Source: a virus
Direction: 5' to 3' (one strand)
Length of the DNA: 63,122 nt
Virus record (IMG/VR): IMGVR_UViG_3300030380_004631
Coordinates: 1-63,122 of that record
The position numbers and the translations under genes were made by a program. Positions 17,510-26,078 of the stretch are shown piece after piece (within the stretch, counting starts at the first letter, position 1; each line of letters opens with the position of its first letter). Under the pieces are notes generated by a model. The model was not told the origin of the DNA. It did not search any database and worked only from the letters and a program-made list of their open reading frames with translations.

Positions 17510-17968
17510 CTACGGTAATCTTTTAATGTTTCTAAATTCAGTAATATCACCATTTGTTTCTAATGGTAATATAGCGTTATTTCCGTTTGTTGGAAATGTA
17601 GTTGTAACTGAATCTAAATCTAGATTTCTTAGCTCATTTAAGTAAGCTGTCCAAGCAGAAATTGATGCTGCATCTGTAGCTTTAGCACAAACAAGCCATT
17701 TATTTATTGCATCTATTTCGTGATTAATGTCAGCTTGAGTATCTTCTTTACTAAAGTCAACTGGATTATGATTAACTCCCCAATCAATACTTCCTCCGTT
17801 TTCACGGCATTCATGAGTTGAGTTGTGGACTTTTGCATAATCTTCATCTGAAACAGTTACCCAAATTACATAAGGTGCATGTTCGTTGATTGCAGCTTTT
17901 TCAGCATCACTTGATGCAAGAAAATCTGGTGTATGTCCTTCGTGATAAAATCCAATGTGTTTAGCCAT
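17510..17968 (-). CDS. Possible tail-fibre assembly chaperone
   Basis: 152 residues. A beta-rich N-terminus is followed by a helix and AWTAYLNELRNLDLDSVTTT, which resembles the W-x-x-Y-x-x-x-L-R core of phage tail assembly chaperones. It lies 12 bp downstream of the tail-fibre gene, the usual place for such a chaperone. Preceded by a good Shine-Dalgarno (AAGGAG). The assignment is by position and a weak motif. Confidence 0.5.
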   Translation of the reverse strand: MAKHIGFYHEGHTPDFLASSDAEKAAINEHAPYVIWVTVSDEDYAKVHNSTHECRENGGSIDWGVNHNPVDFSKEDTQADINHEIDAINKWLVCAKATDAASISAWTAYLNELRNLDLDSVTTTFPTNGNNAILPLETNGDITEFRNIKRLP

Positions 17969-17980
17969 AATTTATTCTCC

Positions 17981-19369
17981 TTAATTCTTAACCATTATAC
18001 CAATGAATGCAGTACCCGAAGCAGCAAAACCTGCCTGTGTTGGAACAATTGCTGGACTTGGTGAGTTTTGGTTTGTCTCTGCTCCAAGACCACCTACGTT
18101 ATTTCCATATTCACCTAATGTACCAGGTGTTGAAAATACATTTTTCATAATGTGTCCACTAATTGCTTTAGGGTTTACAAATGTATTGTTTAAAGTTCCG
18201 TCACCACCGTTTGAACCATAAGCATTTGTAGGTGCTAACGGGCTGTAACTTACTGTTGCTAATGGGTTAACAGGAGGTAATGCGATACCTCTGTTAGAAG
18301 GGTTTCCTCCAGATTGAGGTCCTCTGTTTCCACCGTCTCCACCAGTTCCTCCCGGTGCAGTAATAAAGTTAGTTACAATAGTGTCTCCACCTGCTTGTCC
18401 TGGATTTGGCCCTGATGGTCCACCAGTTCCTGCTGCTCCAAGTGTGTATGGAGATGAAGCTAATGCAGTTGATAAAGTTGTTACGAAGAAAACCATTCCT
18501 CCAGCAGAACCTTGAGCACCACCGAATGGACCACCGTTTTGACCAAGGTTTCCACCTCCGCCACCGGCTCCTCCTTGTGCATAAACCATAACTTCTGATC
18601 CAGCTTTCATTTTAGTTTCTGGGTTTGCAATAACACCAGTATCACCGTTTCCTTGAACAAAAAATAATTCGTCTGCTTCACCAGCTGATCCAGAAGATGC
18701 TGCAGTAACTTGTCCTTGAGCATTTACTGTAATACTAGCAACTGTGTAATCACCAGCAGTTACTGTTGTTGCAGAAAGTTTTGCTGATGTAATAGCAGCA
18801 TCCGCTACTTTAGCGGTTACAATTTGGTTTGCTGAAATAGCTGCAGATAAAACTGCATTGTCTGCTATTTTTGTGCTTATAATTTGGTTAGCAGAAATTT
18901 TTGCACTTGTAATTGAATCATCATCAATTTGTCCTGTTCCGATAGTTCCACCTAATGTGTCTAACGCGATTTCATTCATGTTAGTTCCATCAGAATATGC
19001 AGCAATAATTTTTGCTTCAGTTGTTACAAAACCAGTTCCAGAAACAGTTTTAATAGTTAAATTTTGTGGAGCTACAACTGATCTCATATCTATGATGTAG
19101 AATTTTTCTATTCCATCTGGAATAGTTACAGTAGAAGCACCAGATAAAGTTCCAGTAAATTTAAGAACCATATTTCTTGCATTTGATAGGTTTGCATCTG
19201 ACATTGCTAATGCAACATTTCCACCATCGTTAAGTGCAATTGATTCGAAACCAGCGATTGCTTGTTGAACTAAGTTTAAATTTGAATTTGTTTTATCACC
19301 CCATGTACCCGCGTTTTCACCGGTTACCATTAACTCCAGTTTAAGGTCTGTTGAATAACTTGATGCCAT
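17981..19369 (-). CDS. Tail fibre / adhesin with glycine-rich domain
   Basis: 462 residues. The N-terminal GENAGTWGDKTNSNLNLV is typical of phage fibre attachment regions. Residues about 150-220 carry repeats built on SAxISANQI..TKIAD/VADAAITSAKLS. The C-terminal 180 residues are rich in Gly with Pro and Asn (QGGAGGGGGNLGQNGG, then GTGGDGGNRGPQSGGNPSNR), like the polyglycine-II sandwich of gp38-type adhesins. Most likely the receptor-binding tip. Preceded by AGGAG. Confidence 0.8.
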   Translation of the reverse strand: MASSYSTDLKLELMVTGENAGTWGDKTNSNLNLVQQAIAGFESIALNDGGNVALAMSDANLSNARNMVLKFTGTLSGASTVTIPDGIEKFYIIDMRSVVAPQNLTIKTVSGTGFVTTEAKIIAAYSDGTNMNEIALDTLGGTIGTGQIDDDSITSAKISANQIISTKIADNAVLSAAISANQIVTAKVADAAITSAKLSATTVTAGDYTVASITVNAQGQVTAASSGSAGEADELFFVQGNGDTGVIANPETKMKAGSEVMVYAQGGAGGGGGNLGQNGGPFGGAQGSAGGMVFFVTTLSTALASSPYTLGAAGTGGPSGPNPGQAGGDTIVTNFITAPGGTGGDGGNRGPQSGGNPSNRGIALPPVNPLATVSYSPLAPTNAYGSNGGDGTLNNTFVNPKAISGHIMKNVFSTPGTLGEYGNNVGGLGAETNQNSPSPAIVPTQAGFAASGTAFIGIMVKN

Positions 19370-19405
19370 AAAATTTTCTCCTAAATAATTTTTATTTTAC
19401 CTTAT

Positions 19406-20797
19406 CTATGCTGCTAAATCAACCTCTGTCCAAACATTAGTTACGTCAGGATCGATCTCGGCCCATGCGTTTATATTAAGCTGTCCAGCTGTTGGTGTCA
19501 ATACTATACCAGTTAATTGAACAGTTGCAGTACCAGTTATTGGTCCCACAGAACCAATAGAACTAGTTAATTGTTGACCTGTTGTTCCAACCATAACTTG
19601 TGGGATAGGTCCTTCATCTCCCATCAATGCAGTCATTCCAAATCCTGTAATAGATTCATTTGTTGACTGAATTAAAGTTATATTTCCAAGTGATGCAGTC
19701 ATTCCAATACCGCTGACATCTACAGGAGTTATTAATCCACCAACTGCTTGACCAGCTGATCCAGTCATTCCCATTCCTGTTACAGGAACATTTGCAATAC
19801 CTTTATGTGTAGTATTTCCTACTGACATTGTCATAGAGAAACTATGTGCAATCTCAGTATCGTTATTTGCTTTAGTTCCTACAGGAGTTATGAAAGTTTG
19901 TAATCCAAATCCAGATACTTCAGCAGTAAAATTAGTACCTGCTGCTTCATCACCCATTGATGTAGTTAATTGTAAACCTGTAGCGGCAGCAGAGAACGCA
20001 ACTCCCCAAGCTTGACTACCCCATTCTTGTCTACCCCAACCTATTTGAATTTTTGCATCAATCTCAATAGTACCAAGACTTGAATTTAATTGTTGACCTG
20101 TAATAGCTGCGATTTGTTCAAAAGCACCCCAAGCTCTTGTTCCCCAACCTTCTTCTCTACCCCAACCTTTTTGTACAATTCCAATTGCAGTAACTTGTCC
20201 TGTAGAAATATTTGCTTGTAATGATTTTGTTTGAAGAGTACCTTGGATTCCCCATCCAGATTTACCCCATGACTCTCTACCCCAACCTGCATTGATTTCA
20301 CCGTCTATGGTGACCCCTGCTCCATTAAAGCCTATATTTAGAATCGAGTAAGTAGGTGCAGGAACTTGTTGTTGAGCATTACCCCAACCTCTTGTGCCCC
20401 AACCATCTTTTCTGCCCCAACCTAAATTTACATCAGCAGTTGTTTCAACAGAACCTATTGCAGTTGTCATTGACATCTGCTGAGGCATTACAGTTCCTCC
20501 AATACCCCATGGATTAACACCATAACCTAATCGACCCCAACCGATGTTTATTTCAGTATCAATGTCGACTTGTCCTTGTGATGAGTTTAATTGTAATCCG
20601 TCAGATATAAGGGTTCCGGAAATACCCCAGGATAGTGTGTCCCATCCTTTTCTTCCCCAACCTTCGTTAATTTCTCCTTCGTAGGTTGGAGGGCCAACAC
20701 TTAGGTTCGCAAGTAGTCCGGCAGGGATCGGTGTGGTATTGTTTTGTTCACCGTAATTTCCTTGTCCCCAACTAAGCGTATCCCAAGTGTTTGCCAT
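19406..20797 (-). CDS. Tail protein with tandem Trp-Gly repeats
   Basis: 463 residues. The first 270 contain six copies of a GWGR-core repeat (for example GWGRESWGKSGWG and GWGREEGWGTRAWG) spaced about 38-45 residues, each followed by a strand such as LQLNSSQGQVDIDTEI. The C-terminal part switches to a second repeat built on V(T/S)GxGMT..xG. No enzymatic motif. A beta-rich fibre or spike extension is likely, given its place between a small structural gene and the fibre gene. Confidence 0.7.
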   Translation of the reverse strand: MANTWDTLSWGQGNYGEQNNTTPIPAGLLANLSVGPPTYEGEINEGWGRKGWDTLSWGISGTLISDGLQLNSSQGQVDIDTEINIGWGRLGYGVNPWGIGGTVMPQQMSMTTAIGSVETTADVNLGWGRKDGWGTRGWGNAQQQVPAPTYSILNIGFNGAGVTIDGEINAGWGRESWGKSGWGIQGTLQTKSLQANISTGQVTAIGIVQKGWGREEGWGTRAWGAFEQIAAITGQQLNSSLGTIEIDAKIQIGWGRQEWGSQAWGVAFSAAATGLQLTTSMGDEAAGTNFTAEVSGFGLQTFITPVGTKANNDTEIAHSFSMTMSVGNTTHKGIANVPVTGMGMTGSAGQAVGGLITPVDVSGIGMTASLGNITLIQSTNESITGFGMTALMGDEGPIPQVMVGTTGQQLTSSIGSVGPITGTATVQLTGIVLTPTAGQLNINAWAEIDPDVTNVWTEVDLAA

Positions 20798-20809
20798 TCA
20801 TATTCTTCC

Positions 20810-21247
20810 TTACGCTATTCTTAATATAGCAGCTGAAGTTGTAAACGCTGGGAATTGGATAGTAAATGTTCCTGCAGTTGCAGTTTTATCACCACCAAAA
20901 TCCAACACAGCCACAGCCGAATTAGAGTTAGACGTATTGTAAATCAATGCACCTCTTGCTGTCAAAGTTACTCCAGTAAAAGACAGGTTTGCATAATCTG
21001 TAATTGCTATTCCAGATGAAACAGAAGTTCCTGTGTTTACTAAAGCTCTTCCTCCAGATGAGTATCCGCCAGATGACGAACTAGCTTCAGAGCCAGTTGT
21101 AAATGACGTAGTTCCACTTCCTAGAGTGGCAGCACTTGTGTACATCGCTAATTTGAAAACACTTCCTCCAGAATTACTGAAGTTATGTTTACCCTCGATC
21201 AATTCTTTTTTAAAAGAATTTGTGATTGTATTTGCTGTTATTGCCAT
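20810..21247 (-). CDS. Small beta-rich structural protein
   Basis: 145 residues, Ser/Gly/Thr-rich. NSFKKELIEGKHNFSNSGG then FKLAMYTSAA and a C-terminal FTIQFPAFTTSAAILRIA are characteristic of a small phage virion protein often found next to tail fibres. Preceded by AAGGAG. I cannot name the family with certainty; a tail or fibre-associated component is inferred. Confidence 0.65.
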   Translation of the reverse strand: MAITANTITNSFKKELIEGKHNFSNSGGSVFKLAMYTSAATLGSGTTSFTTGSEASSSSGGYSSGGRALVNTGTSVSSGIAITDYANLSFTGVTLTARGALIYNTSNSNSAVAVLDFGGDKTATAGTFTIQFPAFTTSAAILRIA

Positions 21248-21264
21248 AGTTGTTCTCCTTAAAA

Positions 21265-21930
21265 TTAACTAATAGTGTTTGGCGATGGTGAAGGTATTTT
21301 AATTCTTGGTACCCCATCATCGTATTCTGCACGTCTTCTTCTCCCCATTTGTTGAAGAGCAAAATTTTGTACTTCCTCATCATACTTCTTTTTGTATAGT
21401 GTGTATAGATCCATGGGACCTTTTAAGAAAGAAAAAGCCTCTACTAATGTACCATGCAACAGCATCGACTCTTGATATTTTGCTAAAAAAGTTTGGTTTG
21501 AAGATGTAAATTCTGGTGGATCAGTTATATAATTAACTTGAATAGTATAAGCCTGATCAGGTATTGGAGCTACAATAAGATTAAAGTCATCCCAATTAGC
21601 CCAATATTTAGGTAATCCCGTAGCAGCGTTACTATTATATTCTGATATAAAACTTGTATCTCTTTTTTCAGCGAATGTTCTAGTTCCATTAGTTTCAATA
21701 ACTTGGACTGATCTAATAATTGTAAGATCGGCAGGTAAATTTACAAATCTCTTACCAGTGTTGAAAGTAGATGTTGAATATTTTCTTAAGTCATCATAAT
21801 CAACCTTACCTGCTATATCTAGTTCTGTAGCCCTAATAAAATTTTGAATAATACTATCAGTTAATACAGTTGAAGATACTTCTGTGTAGTCTCTGACTTG
21901 TGTTAAAAAATTAGAAAATGTTATAGCCAT
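21265..21930 (-). CDS. Head-tail adaptor (SU10/gp6-like)
   Basis: 221 residues. TFSNFLTQVRDYTEVSSTVL, ATELDIAGKVDYDDLRKYS, LPADLTIIRSVQV and FLAKYQESMLLHGTLVEAF follow the pattern of SU10-type adaptor proteins that bind below the portal. Helical bundle ends flank a beta-barrel-like middle. It overlaps the next upstream gene by one base and is clustered with a P22 gp4-like candidate, consistent with a connector module. Confidence 0.65.
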   Translation of the reverse strand: MAITFSNFLTQVRDYTEVSSTVLTDSIIQNFIRATELDIAGKVDYDDLRKYSTSTFNTGKRFVNLPADLTIIRSVQVIETNGTRTFAEKRDTSFISEYNSNAATGLPKYWANWDDFNLIVAPIPDQAYTIQVNYITDPPEFTSSNQTFLAKYQESMLLHGTLVEAFSFLKGPMDLYTLYKKKYDEEVQNFALQQMGRRRRAEYDDGVPRIKIPSPSPNTIS

Positions 21931-22370
21931 TATGCAATACTCACTGTTACTTTTGCTAAACCAATAGAAAGTTGTCTATTTCTATTTTGTTGTGATGGAT
22001 TGTTTGGTACCATACTTGATACTGAAGTGGTTTGTCCATCTCCTGTTGTAATAAAAGTCTGAGTTGAAAAAGCAAAATCACCAGGTAATGATAAATTAGC
22101 AACTGCAACCGAAGCTCCACCAGAATCAGCTAAGGTAATATCTTGTGGAGCAACAGTTTTGGGGTTTTGAAATCTTTGTGGTCTAGCATTAGCCAAAGCA
22201 ATAGCATCTGAAACAGCTTGTCTTCTTCTAATCTGTGGATGCTTAGGTTCAAACTCAGAGTAATGAACTAATGATCCATTCCATTCCTTGACCATTTCAT
22301 TGTAAGGAAAAGCTTGTCCAGATCTATCTGATATAGCGTGTGATCTTTTACCTGTTGCCCATTTACCCAT
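21930..22370 (-). CDS. Connector/tail structural protein
   Basis: 146 residues. KRSHAISDRSGQAFPYNEMV followed by EWNGSLVHYSEFEPKHPQIR is a motif seen in a conserved small virion protein of marine podovirus-like phages. The second half is Ser/Thr-rich beta structure. It lies 2 bp after the gp4-like gene and overlaps the adaptor by one base. Exact function unknown. Confidence 0.62.
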   Translation of the reverse strand: MGKWATGKRSHAISDRSGQAFPYNEMVKEWNGSLVHYSEFEPKHPQIRRRQAVSDAIALANARPQRFQNPKTVAPQDITLADSGGASVAVANLSLPGDFAFSTQTFITTGDGQTTSVSSMVPNNPSQQNRNRQLSIGLAKVTVSIA

Positions 22371-22372
22371 AA

Positions 22373-23068
22373 TTAAACTCCAGTAGGGTAAAAGGATTGA
22401 GGTGTAATAAATGTTGAAGCTCTTTGACCATCTTCATCTAATGCTCTTTTCAATTCATCTTCGTAAATTAATTTATTTTGTTGTACAAGTTGTGGTGACT
22501 TTTTCATAGCTAAATAATAAGCTAATCCTGCACACATGCACGGAAGAAATCTATATGCTACATCAGCATCGTTTGTGTAAGCACCAGCATCTTCTATTCT
22601 TTTTATTACATAGTATTTCAATGTATTATAAGTGTTCAAATCTGGAGCTTGGTATAAATATATATTAGGTGTTTTATGTCTTTGCACATAGTATTGTGAT
22701 GGTTGTCCAGTTGCTAATTTATTAGGTAATGCTGAATAAGCAGATCTATCAATTTTTGTTAATGCTATATCTTGTGTATTAGCATTATCACTTGCTGCAG
22801 CAGAGCTAGATACAAAAGCTTCTAAAACATCACTTACATTTGATGCTACTGCATATTTAGCTTGTCCTTGAACCAAAGCAACTTCTTGTAAAGCTACTTT
22901 CCATAAATGAATTCCTCTATTGCCCCATTCAGCAAATAATAAATCTAGGCTTCTTCTAGCAGATTTTAAATCAAAACCTGCATTAGTTGAAAGACCACAT
23001 CTTTCATAACCTTCATCTATTATGTCATCAATATTTAAATTGAAGCTAGTAGTTCCTGATGTCGCCAT
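22373..23068 (-). CDS. Head-tail connector, P22 gp4-like tail accessory factor candidate
   Basis: 231 residues. NIDDIIDEGYERCGLSTNAG, SARRSLDLLFAEWGNRGIHL and VALVQGQAKYAVASNVSDVL match the helical-plus-beta layout of gp4-like adaptor proteins in short-tailed phages. A long C-terminal helix region (FLPCMCAGLAYYLAMKKSPQ) follows. Start chosen at the ATG preceded by AAGGAG at 23078-23083. First of three adjacent connector genes. Confidence 0.6.
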   Translation of the reverse strand: MATSGTTSFNLNIDDIIDEGYERCGLSTNAGFDLKSARRSLDLLFAEWGNRGIHLWKVALQEVALVQGQAKYAVASNVSDVLEAFVSSSAAASDNANTQDIALTKIDRSAYSALPNKLATGQPSQYYVQRHKTPNIYLYQAPDLNTYNTLKYYVIKRIEDAGAYTNDADVAYRFLPCMCAGLAYYLAMKKSPQLVQQNKLIYEDELKRALDEDGQRASTFITPQSFYPTGV

Positions 23069-23230
23069 CTATATGTTCTCCTTTTTAGCCGCGGCTTTGT
23101 AAGTGTATAACTTATCCTTTTTGCGGTTGTACAACTTCTTTAATTGTACCACTTTTTGACTAAACTTTGAAGACCTTAGGTTTTTTGCGACTGGGTTTGA
23201 CTTTGACTCGTAATTTTTTTCTTTTTTCAC
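23069..23230 (-). CDS. Small basic protein, DUF7230-like, GTG start
   Basis: 53 residues from a GTG at 23230, overlapping the 43-residue basic ORF in another frame by 71 bp. Its core ESKSNPVAKNLRSSKFSQKV then VQLKKLYNRKKDKLY strongly resembles the NPVAKALR...KxYxRK pattern of a small phage protein family. The stop is next to the ATG of the gp4-like gene, whose ribosome-binding site lies inside this ORF. Real function unknown. Confidence 0.6.
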   Translation of the reverse strand: MKKEKNYESKSNPVAKNLRSSKFSQKVVQLKKLYNRKKDKLYTYKAAAKKENI

Positions 23231-23291
23231 CTCTTGCACCTCTCAGTTTACCATCTATTTGTGCTGGTATTTGTCCTCTTGATATTGCCAT
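23160..23291 (-). CDS. Small basic protein, 43 residues
   Basis: ATG at 23291 overlaps the stop of the endolysin gene (TAATG); TAG at 23160-23162. MAISRGQIPAQIDGKLRGAR is followed by a Lys/Arg-rich tail ending VKPSRKKPKVFKV. The MAISR start resembles short peptides found near phage connector genes. Overlaps the DUF7230-like ORF; both cannot be excluded as real. Confidence 0.65.
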   Translation of the reverse strand: MAISRGQIPAQIDGKLRGARGEKRKKLRVKVKPSRKKPKVFKV

Positions 23292-23767
23292 TAAACTAAA
23301 TCTTTAGCCTTTCCCATTATTGGTTTGTATTTAGTTTTACCCTCTGATTTGTATGCATGCAAGAATTGTTTTCTTGGTTGGTCGGTAGTATAGCTGCAAT
23401 GTATCCACCCACTGTTAGGCTCACCAGGAGTATAGAACTCAAGAATCAATTGATCGAATTCTAAGTTCATATAAATCCAATCAGCTAATTCAGCATTGTC
23501 AGTTCCCATACATTCAAAATCTGCCGCCTCTGCTTTTGCATGTTGGCTGTTGACTGAGCTACCTATTTTTAGGCACAGCTGTTCTGAACGGAAACCGCTC
23601 GTCACCTTGACCCTGCCAAAGTGATCACGCACTGGCTGCAAAATATTTTCACAAAGTGCTTTTAGTTTTTCTATCTGACCTGAATTTGGATTGTTATTGA
23701 TGTCCAACCTAACAGCAGTGTCTGATTTAATTAATTCTTGAAGAGTGAAGTTACGAGATAAATTCAT
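23291..23767 (-). CDS. Endolysin, peptidase M15-type (L,D/D,D-endopeptidase)
   Basis: 158 residues. NFTLQELIKSDTAVRLDINN, VRDHFGRVKVTSGFRSEQLC, then NSQHAKAEAADFECMG and GWIHCSY. His and Asp of SxHxxAxAADF and the final His of WIHCS are the zinc ligands of Peptidase_M15_3/4 enzymes, which cleave peptidoglycan stem peptides. No signal peptide, so export needs a holin (candidates at 34942-35325 and 26078-26458). Overlaps the upstream oxygenase by 4 bp. Confidence 0.88.
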   Translation of the reverse strand: MNLSRNFTLQELIKSDTAVRLDINNNPNSGQIEKLKALCENILQPVRDHFGRVKVTSGFRSEQLCLKIGSSVNSQHAKAEAADFECMGTDNAELADWIYMNLEFDQLILEFYTPGEPNSGWIHCSYTTDQPRKQFLHAYKSEGKTKYKPIMGKAKDLV

Positions 23768-24267
23768 GTGTAAATAATAATGTTTAAATTATATCTTAAT
23801 CCTTTTGTAGGTCCAGTCCCTCTATGAACTTTATTACTGTCGAAAACAATAGCTTCTGAAGCTTTGCTAACAAATTGTGAATTATCAATTTCAGTTGTTC
23901 CATCATTTGTATTTAAATTATATAGAATACTAACACAGTTTGGATGCTCACTGTCAATATGTAGCTTACCTCTAGAAAGAGGATGATAAAAGTTATAATT
24001 AACTCTTTTTAATCCCTTAAATTTAACTTTCAATTTACTACAAACAATAGATGCAACTATATGTGCAAACATATTTAAGGTTTGTGTGTTTTTATTTACA
24101 ATACAATTGTCACCAAAAGTTCTAAGTGCTAATCCTTCATCTTCATTTAAAAAACTATTTGGTATTTTTTCATCAAAACCAAAATACCAACCTTCAGTTT
24201 GTTTTAATAATTGTATTATATCTTTGTTGATATTTTCAGGTAGGATTGAGGATACTACTTCTTGCAT
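23764..24267 (-). CDS. 2OG-Fe(II) oxygenase (HxD...H...R)
   Basis: 167 residues. VNYNFYHPLSRGKLHIDSEH contains HxD (His103, Asp105), VFDSNKVHRGTGPTKGLRYN contains the distal His148 and Arg158. The set is complete for a 2-oxoglutarate dioxygenase. It overlaps the second carbamoyltransferase upstream by 13 bp and the endolysin downstream by 4 bp. The carbamoyltransferase-oxygenase pairing repeats the arrangement at 8.6-10.6 kb. Confidence 0.85.
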   Translation of the reverse strand: MQEVVSSILPENINKDIIQLLKQTEGWYFGFDEKIPNSFLNEDEGLALRTFGDNCIVNKNTQTLNMFAHIVASIVCSKLKVKFKGLKRVNYNFYHPLSRGKLHIDSEHPNCVSILYNLNTNDGTTEIDNSQFVSKASEAIVFDSNKVHRGTGPTKGLRYNLNIIIYT

Positions 24268-25862
24268 ACTAATTTATTATAATCGGCTAAATAACAATAC
24301 TTTAAATCTGAGTTATTCATCATAAATGCAACATCAGAATATTCTTCACATAATACATGACCAGGTAAATTTAAAGAAGTATTTAAAACTATTGGGTGTT
24401 TTGTTTGTTTTTTAAAACAAGTTATTAGCTCATGGTATTTAGGGTGAAAAGATTTATTAAGAGTTTGTATTCTGCTATATCCATCTACTGAACATACATT
24501 TTTAGTTAAGTCATTTTTAGCTTTGTAAACAAACATCATATATGGAGATGTTTCATTTTTATCCATATGAAAATATTTACTTGCATCTTGCTCAAGTACA
24601 GTACATGCAAATGGTCTGTACCATTCTCTTTTTTTTATACGATTTATCTTATCTAAAATATCTTTATTAAAAGGATTACCTAATAATGACCTAAAACCTA
24701 AACCTCGTTGTCCTTGTTCACTCTTACCAGATACTATGGCTACTGGCTCTTTGACTAGAATAGCAGCTACTTCTTTTGCAGAAGTATTTTTTACTTGATA
24801 ATTAGAAAAAGCTACTAAATCTTTTGAAGGTTCAAATCCACAACAAATGTGTTTAAGTGGTTTTACCTTTTCATTTGTAGCACTCAATGCAGCACCCAAA
24901 GATATACCGAAGTCACCATTAAAAGGGTCAGCCAATACTTTATTATCTAATTTATTTTTTAGGTTAGTATTATTCAATACATTTTGTGCACATCCACCTG
25001 TCAATAGAATTGTTTTACCTTTGTAATTTACTTTGTTAAGTGTAATCAGATAAAGTGCTTCAAAAGCTTTTTGAAAAGTGTGTACAAAATCTAAGGTTGG
25101 TGAATCTTTAGATAGATGGTTTATATCTGGATTTAACATAAACCTGTTATATTTATTTTTAGAATCATAAGAATCTTGAATATCATTTATTAAATTTATA
25201 TTCCAAGAATCATTGAATATAAGTCCTTGAAATATATCTTCTTTGTATTTACCGTATGAAGAAAGAGCCATAGCTTTACCTTCTTCATGTTCTTCTAATC
25301 CTAATTCAAAAGTAAGTTTTTGATAACCTTTTCCGAAAGATACACCATTATGTATTCTTAAATTTTCAGAAAAAACATTCATTGGTTTTGAGCTGTTGTA
25401 TTTTTTATATAAATTTTCATGTTTACTATTTAAAATAGTTTCGTTTTCAATAACTCTTAGAGTATTCAAATATTCAGATTGATGTTTAAGAAAATGTTCA
25501 GCACCATCACCATCAGCCACATAAGTAATAAAATTATCCTGCTGTTGGTAAAAAAATTTAACACATTCAGCATGAAATATGTGGTGTTGTGTTTGTGCAA
25601 CATCTATTAAATCTTTGTGTTCTAGATCAAAAAACTTTTTTATAAAATACCAAACTGGAAAATTAATACCTCCCATTGAAGTTGTAACAACTTTATCTAT
25701 CTTTAGATTAAGATCTTTTATTTTTTGTAGAACTTCGTAGGTAGGAAAAAATTCGTTTTTAAATTTATTAAATCTATCTAATTGGTGATGTGCAATAACT
25801 TGATCACCTGATATAATTGTTGCAGCACCATCGTGCCCCAGATGCAATGCTAATATATTCAT
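24255..25862 (-). CDS. Carbamoyltransferase (NodU/CmcH family), divergent copy 2
   Basis: 535 residues. ILALHLGHDGAATII at the start, QTQHHIFHAECVKFFYQQ (metal His), TYVADGDGAEH, ILLTGGCAQNVLNNTN and DFGISLGAALS form the Kae1-like domain. The C-terminal domain has SGKSEQGQRGLGFRSLLGNP and REWYRPFACTVLEQDAS. The canonical GPRALGxRS of copy 1 is GQRGLGFRS here, so this is a different subfamily and not a recent duplicate. Likely carbamoylates a hydroxyl on a sugar or amino-sugar; acceptor unknown. Confidence 0.9.
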   Translation of the reverse strand: MNILALHLGHDGAATIISGDQVIAHHQLDRFNKFKNEFFPTYEVLQKIKDLNLKIDKVVTTSMGGINFPVWYFIKKFFDLEHKDLIDVAQTQHHIFHAECVKFFYQQQDNFITYVADGDGAEHFLKHQSEYLNTLRVIENETILNSKHENLYKKYNSSKPMNVFSENLRIHNGVSFGKGYQKLTFELGLEEHEEGKAMALSSYGKYKEDIFQGLIFNDSWNINLINDIQDSYDSKNKYNRFMLNPDINHLSKDSPTLDFVHTFQKAFEALYLITLNKVNYKGKTILLTGGCAQNVLNNTNLKNKLDNKVLADPFNGDFGISLGAALSATNEKVKPLKHICCGFEPSKDLVAFSNYQVKNTSAKEVAAILVKEPVAIVSGKSEQGQRGLGFRSLLGNPFNKDILDKINRIKKREWYRPFACTVLEQDASKYFHMDKNETSPYMMFVYKAKNDLTKNVCSVDGYSRIQTLNKSFHPKYHELITCFKKQTKHPIVLNTSLNLPGHVLCEEYSDVAFMMNNSDLKYCYLADYNKLVCKK

Positions 25863-25865
25863 TCA

Positions 25866-26078
25866 TCATTCTAATATCAGTTTTTTTATACTTTTACTAC
25901 CGTCAATATTAGATTCAAGCTCAGCCATCGATTTTATACACTGGTATTGAATGTTATTATTTTTATTAGTTCTCATTGCAACTCTTTTACCTTTAAGACA
26001 GTCAGACATAGTTTCTTGTATTCTGTGTTCCTTGATCTCTCCGTTGACAATCATAAGTAGGGCTATAATCAACTCCAT
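25866..26078 (-). CDS. Small protein with N-terminal hydrophobic segment
   Basis: 70 residues. MELIIALLMIVNGEIKEHRI starts with a short hydrophobic stretch that could be a signal or anchor, and two Cys (SDCLKGKR and QCIKSM) could form a disulfide if exported. It overlaps the coiled-coil membrane protein by one base. A periplasmic lysis or superinfection-exclusion role is possible but unproven. Confidence 0.6.
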   Translation of the reverse strand: MELIIALLMIVNGEIKEHRIQETMSDCLKGKRVAMRTNKNNNIQYQCIKSMAELESNIDGSKSIKKLILE

